A stretch of 40,865 nucleotides of DNA from Candidatus Omnitrophota bacterium (GTDB lineage Bacteria; Omnitrophota; Gorgyraeia; Duberdicusellales; 4484-171). Numbering within the stretch: the first letter of the stretch is position 1; every line of letters begins with the position of its first letter. Below the pieces are notes generated by a model. It was given only the letters and a program-made list of their open reading frames with translations, was not told where the DNA came from and ran no database searches. The translations under genes and the position numbers were made by a program. The DNA lies in NCBI GenBank assembly GCA_028703535.1, contig JAQVMQ010000007.1:1-40865 (forward strand), written 5' to 3'. Positions 26,763 through 35,829 of this stretch are shown piece by piece.

Positions 26763-27773
26763 ATGGCAGACAATAATTTTAATACACAACTTGGTGAGAA
26801 CGAACAGGAAAAAATAATCAACCTATCGTTGCGTCCGCAGAGTCTGGACGATTTTATCGGCCAGGCATCTATAAGCGCGGCATTAAAGATTGCTATAGCT
26901 GCGGCTAAGCAACGTGAAGAACCTCTTGAACATATACTTTTATCCGGCCCGCCGGGGTTAGGCAAGACTAGTCTTGCTCATTGTATAGCTGAAGAGATGG
27001 GCGCGAAATTCATGACAACAAGCGGTCCTGCAATCGAACGCGCGGGCGATCTAGTGGGGATATTAACTAATCTTCAAAAAGGTGATATCTTGTTTATTGA
27101 TGAGATACACAGATTGTCACGTGTTATAGAAGAGTTTTTATATCCTGCTATAGAAAATTTTCAAATTGATTTTATTATTGATAAGGGACCATACGCTAAA
27201 ACCGTTAAATTTAATTTAAAGCCGTTTACGTTGATAGGCGCGACTACAAAAAAAGGGCTTTTGACGGCGCCGCTACGCAGCCGGTTTGGTCTGTTTTATG
27301 ATTTTGATTTTTATAATCAAAAAGAGCTGGCAGATATTGCCGCGCGTAGTGCCATGCTTTTAGGCATTTCTATTGATGCCGCCAGCTGTTATGAAATAGC
27401 TAATCGTGCGCGAGGGTCAGCACGTTTGTGTAATCGTATACTTAAACGAGTACGTGATTACGCGCAGGTCATGGGGGACGGTGTCATAAATATTGATTTA
27501 ACACATAAAGCTTTAGGTGAAATAGGTATCGGCCATCGTGGTATTGATGAACTTGACAGGAAGTATTTACGGGCTATATGTGATTACCATAAAGGCGGTC
27601 CGGTCGGGATAGATGCTATCGCCGCGTCGTTAAATGAAGATAGAGATACACTTGAAGATGTTGTTGAGCCTTTTTTGATCAAGGAAGGGCTTATCGTCCG
27701 TACTCCGCGCGGACGTGTGCTTACGGATTCAGCATATGAACATTTGGGGCTACAAGCGCCGGAACATAATTAA
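26763..27773 (+). CDS. ruvB: Holliday junction branch migration ATPase RuvB
   Basis: LSGPPGLGKTSLAHCIAEEMG, TSGPAIERAGDLVGILTNL, DEIHRLSRVIEEFLYPA, RTPRGRVLT. Confidence 0.97.
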   Translation: MADNNFNTQLGENEQEKIINLSLRPQSLDDFIGQASISAALKIAIAAAKQREEPLEHILLSGPPGLGKTSLAHCIAEEMGAKFMTTSGPAIERAGDLVGILTNLQKGDILFIDEIHRLSRVIEEFLYPAIENFQIDFIIDKGPYAKTVKFNLKPFTLIGATTKKGLLTAPLRSRFGLFYDFDFYNQKELADIAARSAMLLGISIDAASCYEIANRARGSARLCNRILKRVRDYAQVMGDGVINIDLTHKALGEIGIGHRGIDELDRKYLRAICDYHKGGPVGIDAIAASLNEDRDTLEDVVEPFLIKEGLIVRTPRGRVLTDSAYEHLGLQAPEHN

Positions 27774-27949
27774 TCTTTTGCCGGTTTTATCCTAAAATAT
27801 TAAAACATATCGTAAGTTTTCTATTTTTCTATAGTGTAAACGATTCCAAAAAAATTAAAATTTTATATAAAAAAGAGACATTTTATTCTTAATAAATGGT
27901 ATATTTGTAGCTCTATTTATTATAGAATACTTATATATAAAGGATATTA

Positions 27950-30900
27950 ATGCTTCTCTGGATAACGTTAACTAAAAAATGGTTATTTATCAAAACATCG
28001 GTACTAATCACTTTATTATGTTGGGTATTGGTTGGTTTTTCGTATGATTATTCAAAGGCTTTTGCCGGTGATTATTCTGAACTGTTACCTGAGCCTTCAA
28101 AACGGTTATCTTTAAGCAGTGAATTTGTCCCTGTGAGTATGCGCGGGTTAAGTGTCGATTCGCATAATCCGTTCAATTTTACATTTATTTTGGATACAGG
28201 GACTCAAGGTGATGTTCCGGATGATGAGTTGAAAATAGTCTCGGATAAACTTATCAAATATTTTATGGCGGCGTTAACTATCCCTCAGGATGAGTTATGG
28301 GTTAATTTGTCGCCTTATGAGAAAGAACGTATATCTTCAGATACACTTGCTGTAACGGACATGGGCGCAGATATGCTTTCGCAGGATTATATTCTTAAAC
28401 AAATTACAGCATCTGTAATGTATCCGGAAAGTGAGCTTGGCCGAAATTTCTGGGATAAGGTTATTGCTGAGGTTTATAAGAAATATAAGACGACTAATTT
28501 ACCGATAGATACATTTAATAAAGTTTGGGTTGTGCCGGATAGGGCTGTTGTTTATGAAGATAGCGCGCATGTTTATGTTGGGGAGAGGATGTTAAAGGTT
28601 ATGCTGGCTAATGATTATCTAGCGTTGAAAGAATCACAGATCAACAGCAATATGGGCTATTCAAATAATATGCCGACAAGTGATATAACAGATAAAATTA
28701 TGCGTGAGATTATACTGCCTGCTATCGAAAAGGAAGTTAATACGGGCGAAAATTTTCGTATTTTACGGCAGATATATGATGCGGCAATATTAGCTAAATG
28801 GTTTAAAGAGAAATTGAGGCGGCATATAGTAAATGAGATTTATTCGGACAAAGCAAAAGTTACTGGTATAGATTTGAAAGATAAAAATATTAAAAAGCAA
28901 GTTTATGAACGTTATCTTACTGCGTATAAAGAGGGTGTATATGATTATATACGCACTGATATTGAGCCTGAAACAAGTAAACGGTATAACCGCCGTTATA
29001 TATCCGGCGGTGTAGATTTCTCAAAATTTGAGGTAGATAGAGAGCCGATAGTGTTAATGTCCAAACAACCTGTCGTTGGGAAAACAGTTGAAGTTAATGA
29101 TGATATTGAGGGGGTGTCGTCTTCTGTTATTACAAAGTTTAATGTTATATCATCGGATCAGCTTTTCAAATTAGTTTCCGGGGAAATTAAAACTTCTTAC
29201 GAACGGGATGTTTTAATAAAGATTTTGCTTATTGCTGAAGGAGCGCATTCTGCTTATTATTCTAAAGATGACCTTTTTGATGCGAAGATACCGGTTGTTG
29301 TCCAACTGCTGAAAAATAAAGACTTTCTGGCCTTTCTTGAAAGTAAGAACGTAGGCCTAATATCTTTAGGCGACGGTGAAGTTTTGATATATAGCAAGCG
29401 TTCAGTGCGTAGGATAATAAAAGAGAAGATGAAGGTTTTTGAGACATTTGCTGAGTTGGCAGGTTTAATATCGAAAATCGATGATGATACGGCCTTACAA
29501 CAAATTATGGGCGATATTTTATTTCATGATAACGCTGATTTAAGCGGCGCTGTGTATCAATATTCTGATCTTTGGGATCTTATTATTAATAATGGAGAGT
29601 TTGCTGAGGAAGGACATAGCCTGGGATTTTACTTATCGAAAAGTGATAAGCCGGTTTTTTCTATTCCTGTGGCAATAGATGATGTTGATAGACTGGCAAA
29701 CAACTATTCGTTTATATTGCAATCTATTACCGGACATGAATCGCATTTCTTGGTTACAAGACCTGTGGTTTTAGATGAGAAAGTCGCTTTAAAGCGTCTA
29801 TTAGCCGATCTTGATATGGGCAATGTTAATATGGTCCAAATAGTACGTGCTGACAAGTCTGATGGATTCCATCAAGACGTTTTGGTCAAAAAAGATCTGA
29901 CTATTTTAATAAGTGATATTTTCCTTAAAAAAATTATAAATAAATTAAGGGGTTATACAGGCACTGATATTGAGACGCAAGAGGTAACCCTGATGGATAT
30001 GTTTTTTGCTGATACGCAAGAAGATACGGATACAGAGAGTTTTGCCGAAGATGCTGTTACCGTTAAAGATGAAGTTATGCAGTTTATCCTTGCTGTTGCT
30101 TTATTGCCCAGGATTGAGTATAAGTTAGCCTTGGATCTTGTTATGGGGACGGCCGCGGTTAATGAGGGTGTATTGAGAACGAAAGATATATTTGAGACAT
30201 TGACAAATAGCCGAGATAGTATCGCTAAAGAATATGGCATTTCTGTTTCAGACGTAAATGTGGTTGATACGTTTATAGATTCGGATATAGGTGCTCAAGT
30301 GAATAATTTCGAGGCGATGCGTAATTTAAAGAAGATAATTAAAACAGTGCGCAGATTTAGACGTATGGACCGTGATGTAGGGGATAATGAGGCTATCGAC
30401 GAGTTAGTATTGTATTTAAAAGAAATGCAGGATTTATATTTTGAGAATAATCCAGGCATGGTGAAAACTGGCAACCAGTTCATACGGATTAATCGTGATA
30501 AGCATGGGAATGATGTAATAATAATAGATGACATAAGCTTGAGTGTTTTTCTTGATGGTTTGAATAATGGGACTTTGAAGCTTAATCCGGATATGGGGAT
30601 TTCGGAAAAAAATCTTTGGAAATATGAGGCGATATTTTTGCAAAGGATATTGAGAGAAGTAGCATTTCCTCTTGAAGAGGCATCCCGGGTAGACGCCATA
30701 AACTATAAGGGCGAGAATTGGCAGGGAGAAGGTGATGTATGGAAGATAGTTAGTTTCGGAGATATTTTTGATGACAAGATTTATGGACATGAACGGCTTG
30801 AAATTAAATATCGTAAGCAGGGTTATTCATGGCGCCAAGCTCATAATAAAGCCGTTGAAGACACAGGGTATGGGGTGTCTATAACGGAAGACTTAGATAT

Positions 30901-31162
30901 TGATTCTGCCATTGGAAGTTCTTTTAGGGATGAAGATAACGGTGAAAAAATCAGCTCGTCGGTTAATCAGCAGATAGATAATCTTGGTGGTATAGACTTT
31001 AATATGGATAGTTTTGAATTGGAGCACGATCGATTGCGTTTGGATGATGGTTTCCTGAGTCATCAGGGTGAGCCTTTAGATTTGGAAGAGTTTAAAGGGT
31101 TTACTTTCCATATAATAAGGATAAAAAAGAATGGTAGTTTGAAAGAATGGTTTGAGATTTGA
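27950..31162 (+). CDS. Large secreted protein of unknown function (1070 aa, N-terminal signal sequence)
   Basis: Uninterrupted 1070-codon ORF, AAAGGA SD, hydrophobic signal ending ...KAFAG; no catalytic family recognised. N-terminal ~350 aa resembles a family I recall from Omnitrophota genomes. Confidence 0.85.
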   Translation: MLLWITLTKKWLFIKTSVLITLLCWVLVGFSYDYSKAFAGDYSELLPEPSKRLSLSSEFVPVSMRGLSVDSHNPFNFTFILDTGTQGDVPDDELKIVSDKLIKYFMAALTIPQDELWVNLSPYEKERISSDTLAVTDMGADMLSQDYILKQITASVMYPESELGRNFWDKVIAEVYKKYKTTNLPIDTFNKVWVVPDRAVVYEDSAHVYVGERMLKVMLANDYLALKESQINSNMGYSNNMPTSDITDKIMREIILPAIEKEVNTGENFRILRQIYDAAILAKWFKEKLRRHIVNEIYSDKAKVTGIDLKDKNIKKQVYERYLTAYKEGVYDYIRTDIEPETSKRYNRRYISGGVDFSKFEVDREPIVLMSKQPVVGKTVEVNDDIEGVSSSVITKFNVISSDQLFKLVSGEIKTSYERDVLIKILLIAEGAHSAYYSKDDLFDAKIPVVVQLLKNKDFLAFLESKNVGLISLGDGEVLIYSKRSVRRIIKEKMKVFETFAELAGLISKIDDDTALQQIMGDILFHDNADLSGAVYQYSDLWDLIINNGEFAEEGHSLGFYLSKSDKPVFSIPVAIDDVDRLANNYSFILQSITGHESHFLVTRPVVLDEKVALKRLLADLDMGNVNMVQIVRADKSDGFHQDVLVKKDLTILISDIFLKKIINKLRGYTGTDIETQEVTLMDMFFADTQEDTDTESFAEDAVTVKDEVMQFILAVALLPRIEYKLALDLVMGTAAVNEGVLRTKDIFETLTNSRDSIAKEYGISVSDVNVVDTFIDSDIGAQVNNFEAMRNLKKIIKTVRRFRRMDRDVGDNEAIDELVLYLKEMQDLYFENNPGMVKTGNQFIRINRDKHGNDVIIIDDISLSVFLDGLNNGTLKLNPDMGISEKNLWKYEAIFLQRILREVAFPLEEASRVDAINYKGENWQGEGDVWKIVSFGDIFDDKIYGHERLEIKYRKQGYSWRQAHNKAVEDTGYGVSITEDLDIDSAIGSSFRDEDNGEKISSSVNQQIDNLGGIDFNMDSFELEHDRLRLDDGFLSHQGEPLDLEEFKGFTFHIIRIKKNGSLKEWFEI

Positions 31163-31206
31163 GAGATTTTTATGTTTTTTCGTATAAATTCGTTTTTAAT
31201 TTACCC

Positions 31207-31235
31207 TTTACAAAAATTGGCATAAGCCGTAGAAT
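31207..31235 (+). promoter_or_regulatory. Sigma70-like promoter TTTACA-N17-TAGAAT upstream of coaC
   Basis: TTTACA 31207-31212, TAGAAT 31230-31235, ATG 31245. Confidence 0.55.
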
Positions 31236-31244
31236 AACCCCACT

Positions 31245-31793
31245 ATGAAGAAAAAAACTAATGTTTTAGTAGGAGTTTGTGCAGGTATAGCGGCATATAA
31301 AACATGCGAACTAGTACGTCTTCTTGTTAAAGATGAATATAGTGTCAAAATAGTGATGACGCCTGACGCAGCCAATTTTGTTACACCTTTGACTTTTCAG
31401 ACTTTATCCGGGACAGGCGTCTATAAAGACATGTTCTTTGATCTTGAATCAGGCGTCCTAAAACATATTTCGCTTAGCGATTGGGCGGATATTTGTGCAG
31501 TTGTGCCTGTAACGGCAAATACGATATCTAAATTGGCCCATGGTATATGTGATAATTTATTGACTACCGTTATTACTGCGTTGGACAAAAATAAACCTGT
31601 TATTTTGGCGCCTGCTATGAATGTTAATATGTGGCAAAACAGTATAATACAGGAGAATGTGGAGAAACTTAAGCGATATGAGAAGTTTACTGTGTTGGAA
31701 ACATTGAAAGGTGAATTGGCTTGCGGGGTTACGGGCTATGGGCGCATGCTGGAGCCCTCTGATATTTTTAAAAAAATAAAAAGCAAATTATAA
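31245..31793 (+). CDS. coaC: Phosphopantothenoylcysteine decarboxylase-type flavoprotein (CoaC only)
   Basis: GVCAGIAAYKTCELVRLL, PVTANTISKLAHGICDNLLTT, PAMNVNMWQN; stops after the CoaC domain. Confidence 0.9.
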   Translation: MKKKTNVLVGVCAGIAAYKTCELVRLLVKDEYSVKIVMTPDAANFVTPLTFQTLSGTGVYKDMFFDLESGVLKHISLSDWADICAVVPVTANTISKLAHGICDNLLTTVITALDKNKPVILAPAMNVNMWQNSIIQENVEKLKRYEKFTVLETLKGELACGVTGYGRMLEPSDIFKKIKSKL

Positions 31794-31794
31794 T

Positions 31795-33078
31795 ATGCAA
31801 ACTCTTGTTTTATTGACTTTTATCTTTTCCGTAATTTCAATCATATTAGTTTTTTTATTGTTTATTCGTTCAGTTAAAACAACTGATTATAAACCCTTTC
31901 TTGAACGTGTCGAACGTGACGGTGATAAGCTTGAAAAAACTGTTAAACAGGAGATAGCGTTTAACAGAGAGGAGCTTTCCAAAAGTTCGTCCGAGTTGAG
32001 AGCTGAGTTAATAAAAATGTTTAAAGCTTTTGAAAGTTCGGTAATGGAACGAATGGAAGGTTTGACCAAACTTAATGAAAATAAACTTGATAAAATGCGT
32101 GAGACCATGCGTGAACGTATAGAGTCGTTACAGACAGAGAACGGCAAGAAACTTGATCAGATGCGTGGTGTTGTCGATGAAAAGCTGCATGCTACTTTGG
32201 AGAAACGTTTAGGCGAGCAGTTCAGCCTTGTCCAAAAACAGCTTGAGTCGGTGCATAAAGGGTTAGGCGAGATGCAGTCGCTTGCGGCTAATGTAGGGGA
32301 TCTTAAAAAAGTTCTCACAAATGTCAAAACTCGCGGTACGTGGGGTGAAATACAGCTGGGGAATTTACTTGAGCAGATACTTACGCCTGACCAGTATTCG
32401 GTTAACGTAAGGACGAAAAAAAACAGCCGTGACAATGTGGAGTTTGCCATTAAACTTCCCGGGCAGGGCAACGATCCTGAAAATGTGGTCTGGCTTCCGA
32501 TAGATTCCAAATTTCCGCAGGAAGATTATCAGAGATTATTAGAAGCACAGGAAAATGCTGATGGTGTCGCTGCTGAGAAATACGCCAAACAGTTAGAAGT
32601 TCGTATCAAAGATGAAGCGCGGGATATAAGAGATAAATATATTGATCCGCCGAATACTACGGATTTTGGGATCTTGTTTCTACCGGTTGAAGGATTGTAT
32701 GCAGAGGTATTAAGGCGTCCTGACTTGTGGGAGATATTACAGCGTGATTTTAGGGTGATAGTCGCCGGGCCTATGACTATATCTGCTATACTTAACAGTT
32801 TACAGATGGGCTTTCGTACTTTAGCTGTTGAAAAACGATCAAGCGAAGTGTGGAACCTTCTTGGCGCTGTTAAGACGGAGTTCGGCAAGTTTGGCGGTAT
32901 ACTGGATAGGACTAAACAGAAGTTACAGGAAGTGACAAATACTATTGATAAGGCCTCAAGCAAAACACGCAGAATAGAAAGTAAATTAAAAAAAGTCCAG
33001 GAATTGCCCGGTGCGGACTTTGACGATAAAGAAGATCTTTTCTCTTCTTTGCCGTATAATGATAGCAATGAGAGTTAA
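31795..33078 (+). CDS. rmuC: DNA recombination protein RmuC
   Basis: N-terminal TM, coiled coil, RGTWGEIQLGNLLEQIL, DSKFPQEDYQRL, FLPVEGLYAE. Confidence 0.93.
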   Translation: MQTLVLLTFIFSVISIILVFLLFIRSVKTTDYKPFLERVERDGDKLEKTVKQEIAFNREELSKSSSELRAELIKMFKAFESSVMERMEGLTKLNENKLDKMRETMRERIESLQTENGKKLDQMRGVVDEKLHATLEKRLGEQFSLVQKQLESVHKGLGEMQSLAANVGDLKKVLTNVKTRGTWGEIQLGNLLEQILTPDQYSVNVRTKKNSRDNVEFAIKLPGQGNDPENVVWLPIDSKFPQEDYQRLLEAQENADGVAAEKYAKQLEVRIKDEARDIRDKYIDPPNTTDFGILFLPVEGLYAEVLRRPDLWEILQRDFRVIVAGPMTISAILNSLQMGFRTLAVEKRSSEVWNLLGAVKTEFGKFGGILDRTKQKLQEVTNTIDKASSKTRRIESKLKKVQELPGADFDDKEDLFSSLPYNDSNES

Positions 33079-33289
33079 TGTTAAAGTCGTTCCGCGTGCA
33101 AAGCACGAGAAAATAGAATCTATTAATGGTGGGCTTAAAGTATATATTAAACAGCCTCCGGTAGACGGTAAGGCTAATAAATATTTGATAAAGATACTTG
33201 CAAAACACTTTGATGTTAAACAAAGTGCAGTGAATGTTATCGCAGGGGTAACATCCCGTAACAAGATAATACAAATAGATGAAGATTGA
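33068..33289 (+). CDS. YggU/DUF167 family protein
   Basis: MRVNVKVVPRAKHEKIE...GGLKVYIKQPPVDGKANKYLIKILAKHF...GVTSRNKIIQI; start 33068 or 33059. Confidence 0.9.
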   Translation: MRVNVKVVPRAKHEKIESINGGLKVYIKQPPVDGKANKYLIKILAKHFDVKQSAVNVIAGVTSRNKIIQIDED

Positions 33290-33950
33290 AGAAACTGATA
33301 ATTGTTATATTGTAAGGGGATTTTTCAGTGATGATGTGATCGCCGGGTATACCAAACCGGGTTTTTCTTTTAAACTTCCGCAGGCTGTCGGATATATACA
33401 GAAAGATCTTGACGCTGATATCTCTTCGTTTGCTTTTATGGAACAGGTTCATGGGCGTAATGTCGAGGTTATATCAAAGGGCGGGCTTTATACCTGTGAT
33501 GGAGTAGTTACGGATACCGTGGGCTTGATGTTATGTGTAAAGACGGCTGATTGTATGCCGATACTCTGTCATGATGTATCAACCGGCAGGGTAGGCGCGA
33601 TACATATGGGCTGGCGTTCGGCTGCTGCCGGGATAATCAACAATATTCCGGTTGATTTTGAAAAATCTAAATTCTTTTTAGGGGTGGGATTGCGAAAGTG
33701 TTGCTATGCTGTTGGTGCCAATTTTAAAGATAACAAAGAATTTAACGGTTGCATAACCGAACTGCCGGGGAATTCTTATTTTGATGTTATAGGCTTTGCA
33801 TATGATGCGTTATTGAGAAAAAATATTTTGTCGAAAAAGAATATTTTTGATCTTAATAAATGTTCGCTGCATGATGATAAGAAATTTCCGTCATACAGGC
33901 GCGACAAAACAGAGATAAGAACCATATCTTTCATCTTGAAAATCAAATAA
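33279..33950 (+). CDS. Laccase-domain protein (YfiH/PgeF family)
   Basis: MEQVHGRNV, CVKTADCMPILCHD, GAIHMGWRSAAAGII. Confidence 0.92.
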   Translation: MKIEETDNCYIVRGFFSDDVIAGYTKPGFSFKLPQAVGYIQKDLDADISSFAFMEQVHGRNVEVISKGGLYTCDGVVTDTVGLMLCVKTADCMPILCHDVSTGRVGAIHMGWRSAAAGIINNIPVDFEKSKFFLGVGLRKCCYAVGANFKDNKEFNGCITELPGNSYFDVIGFAYDALLRKNILSKKNIFDLNKCSLHDDKKFPSYRRDKTEIRTISFILKIK

Positions 33951-33986
33951 ACTTTACATTTCGAGTGTTGCTTGAAATGTAAAGTT
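33950..33986. repeat. Perfect 13-bp inverted repeat AACTTTACATTTC-N11-GAAATGTAAAGTT
   Basis: Arms at 33950-33962 and 33974-33986, immediately after the pgeF stop. Confidence 0.85.
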
Positions 33987-34138
33987 GCGGAGTTGTAGCT
34001 CTAGAATTATCAAAAAAGGTGGCTGCCCTTTTAGTAATGACTGTCCTGTTAAACAATATAAAAAATCTGAGAATTTTAAATTTTGCATTTTTAATTTTTG
34101 GTTTAAGGGTTTACTCATAATGTTGAGAGCAGTCCCAT

Positions 34139-34240
34139 TGAACCAATTCCATCCCGGGGATGGAATTAAAAAACCTCTTATTTTTCAATCTGAAACCAAT
34201 TCCATCCCGGGGATGGAATTGGTTGGGGATGGAATTGGTT
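34139..34240. repeat. Cluster of CCAATTCCATCCC/GGGATGGAATTGG palindromic units
   Basis: Unit A 34139-34167, unit B 34191-34224 (ACCAATTCCATCCC-G-GGGATGGAATTGGT, 14-bp arms at 34195-34223), half-unit C 34225-34240. Confidence 0.9.
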
Positions 34241-34299
34241 GGAGTATTTTTGGCTGAAAGCTAAAAGCTAATGGCTATTTTAGTTGCGTATAATTTTAC

Positions 34300-34327
34300 T
34301 TAACCTTTAATTTTTCTGTGGTACAAT
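34300..34327 (+). promoter_or_regulatory. Possible promoter TTAACC-N16-TACAAT upstream of gcvT
   Basis: Spacing and -10 match; -35 weak. Confidence 0.35.
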
Positions 34328-34361
34328 TATCTCCTATTTACTGAAAAATTATTATTTTATT

Positions 34362-35447
34362 ATGGCTAAGACTTCACTATATAATAAACACGTAGAATAT
34401 AAAGGCAAGATAGTAGATTTTTCCGGGTGGGACTTGCCTGTTGATTACGGGAGTGCTTTGAAGGAAGCAAAGACGGTCAGGACAAATTGCGGTGTCTTTG
34501 ATGCGTCACATATGGGGGAGATCGTTGTCTCAGGTCCGAAAGCCTTGGATTGTTTATCGGCTATTTTATCTAATGATCTTGCCAAACTTCAAGAAGGCCG
34601 TATGCAGTATAATTTATTATTTGATGATAAAGGCCATGTTTTAGATGACCTTATGGTTTATAAAAGGGCGTCGGACTATTTTTGTGTGGTCAACGCAGCA
34701 AATATAGATAAAGATTTCAAATATATCCAAAAAGCATGCGGGTTAGACTGTAACGTTATTAACGTAAGCGATACACTATCACTTATATGTGTTCAGGGGC
34801 CATCGTCTGAGAAGGTGCTTAGAGATATTGCCGGTGATGAAGTAACTTTTCTTAAGTATATGGCTTTTGGGGAATTTGAGATTAAAGGCAGCATTACTGC
34901 TTTGATCTCAAGAAGCGGTTACACGGGTGAAGACGGATTTGAGATATATGTGGATAATAATTATTCAGAAGCGTTATGGGATAAAATATTTCAGGCAGGG
35001 GATGACTATGGTATATTGCCGTGCGGGTTAGCTTCTCGCGATATCTTGCGAATTGAGGCGGGGTATCCGTTATATGGTCATGAGCTTTTTGATGAGGTTA
35101 ATCCTTTTGAAGTATCCATAAAATGGGCATTAAAAAATCTTAATGATAAAATTTGTGGGTTAGAGCTCGAAAGCCTGTCCAAAAAAGCGGCTAATATAAG
35201 AGTTGGGATCGTGCTGACGGATAAAGGTGTATTAAGGCAAGGTTGTAAAGTTTTTTCCGGCGGGCAGTTTATAGGTGAAATTACTAGCGGGACATTTTCG
35301 TCTAATCTTGATAGGTCGATAGGAATGGCCTTTATCAGTAAAGAATATAATGTGCATAACGAAAAGGTTTTTGTTGATATACGCGGGCGTAAAGTACAGG
35401 CTGTCATTACTGGATTGCCTTTTATTCCTGCTAATACTAAAAGATGA
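34362..35447 (+). CDS. gcvT: Glycine cleavage system T protein (aminomethyltransferase)
   Basis: FDASHMGEI, QYNLLFDDKGHVLDDLMVYK, SRSGYTGEDGFEIY, CGLASRDILRIEAGYPLYGHEL. Confidence 0.96.
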   Translation: MAKTSLYNKHVEYKGKIVDFSGWDLPVDYGSALKEAKTVRTNCGVFDASHMGEIVVSGPKALDCLSAILSNDLAKLQEGRMQYNLLFDDKGHVLDDLMVYKRASDYFCVVNAANIDKDFKYIQKACGLDCNVINVSDTLSLICVQGPSSEKVLRDIAGDEVTFLKYMAFGEFEIKGSITALISRSGYTGEDGFEIYVDNNYSEALWDKIFQAGDDYGILPCGLASRDILRIEAGYPLYGHELFDEVNPFEVSIKWALKNLNDKICGLELESLSKKAANIRVGIVLTDKGVLRQGCKVFSGGQFIGEITSGTFSSNLDRSIGMAFISKEYNVHNEKVFVDIRGRKVQAVITGLPFIPANTKR

Positions 35448-35459
35448 TGGAGGTATTTT

Positions 35460-35828
35460 ATGATTAAGTTTTCTGAGTCTCATGAGTGGATCAAAGTTTA
35501 TGGAGATACGGCAGTTTTAGGGATAAGTGATTATGCTCAAAAAGAGCTTGGCGATATAGTTTACGTAGAGCTTCCCGGCGTAGGGACTGTCTTGAGTAAA
35601 GGTGATACTATCGCGACACTTGAGTCTACCAAGGCGGCAAGTGAGGTATATGCGCCGGTTGATTGCGAAGTTTTAAAAGTGAATGAAGAATTGATATCTG
35701 CGCCGCAGTTATTGAATGAGTCACCTCTGGATAAAGGGCATATAGTTAAAATTAAAATAAAAGATATGTCTCAAATTGAAACCCTTATGGATGAAGAGGC
35801 CTATAAAGATTTTTTAAGTAAACAATAA
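35460..35828 (+). CDS. gcvH: Glycine cleavage system H protein
   Basis: SHEWIKV, LGDIVYVELPGVG, TLESTKAASEVYAPV lipoyl-lysine motif; SD GGAGG. Confidence 0.96.
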   Translation: MIKFSESHEWIKVYGDTAVLGISDYAQKELGDIVYVELPGVGTVLSKGDTIATLESTKAASEVYAPVDCEVLKVNEELISAPQLLNESPLDKGHIVKIKIKDMSQIETLMDEEAYKDFLSKQ

Positions 35829-35829
35829 T

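Noticed and set aside
30295-30699. 134-aa minus-strand ORF opposite the 1070-aa protein
   Set aside because: Shadow ORF; Ser/Phe/Leu-rich composition typical of antisense frames in AT-rich genes.
32529-33068. 179-aa minus-strand ORF opposite rmuC
   Set aside because: Antisense shadow frame, Ser/Leu-rich, no recognisable domain.
34139-34240. CRISPR array (repeated palindromic units)
   Set aside because: Only two and a half units, irregular spacing, no constant-length unique spacers, no cas genes in the window.
33985-34257. 90-aa ORF between pgeF and gcvT
   Set aside because: Spans the palindromic repeat cluster; coding is incidental to repeats (NQFHPGDG/ETNSIPGMELVGDGIGW).
34258-34361. Glycine riboswitch before gcvT
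   Set aside because: Short AT-rich leader; no recognisable conserved glycine-aptamer core found by eye.
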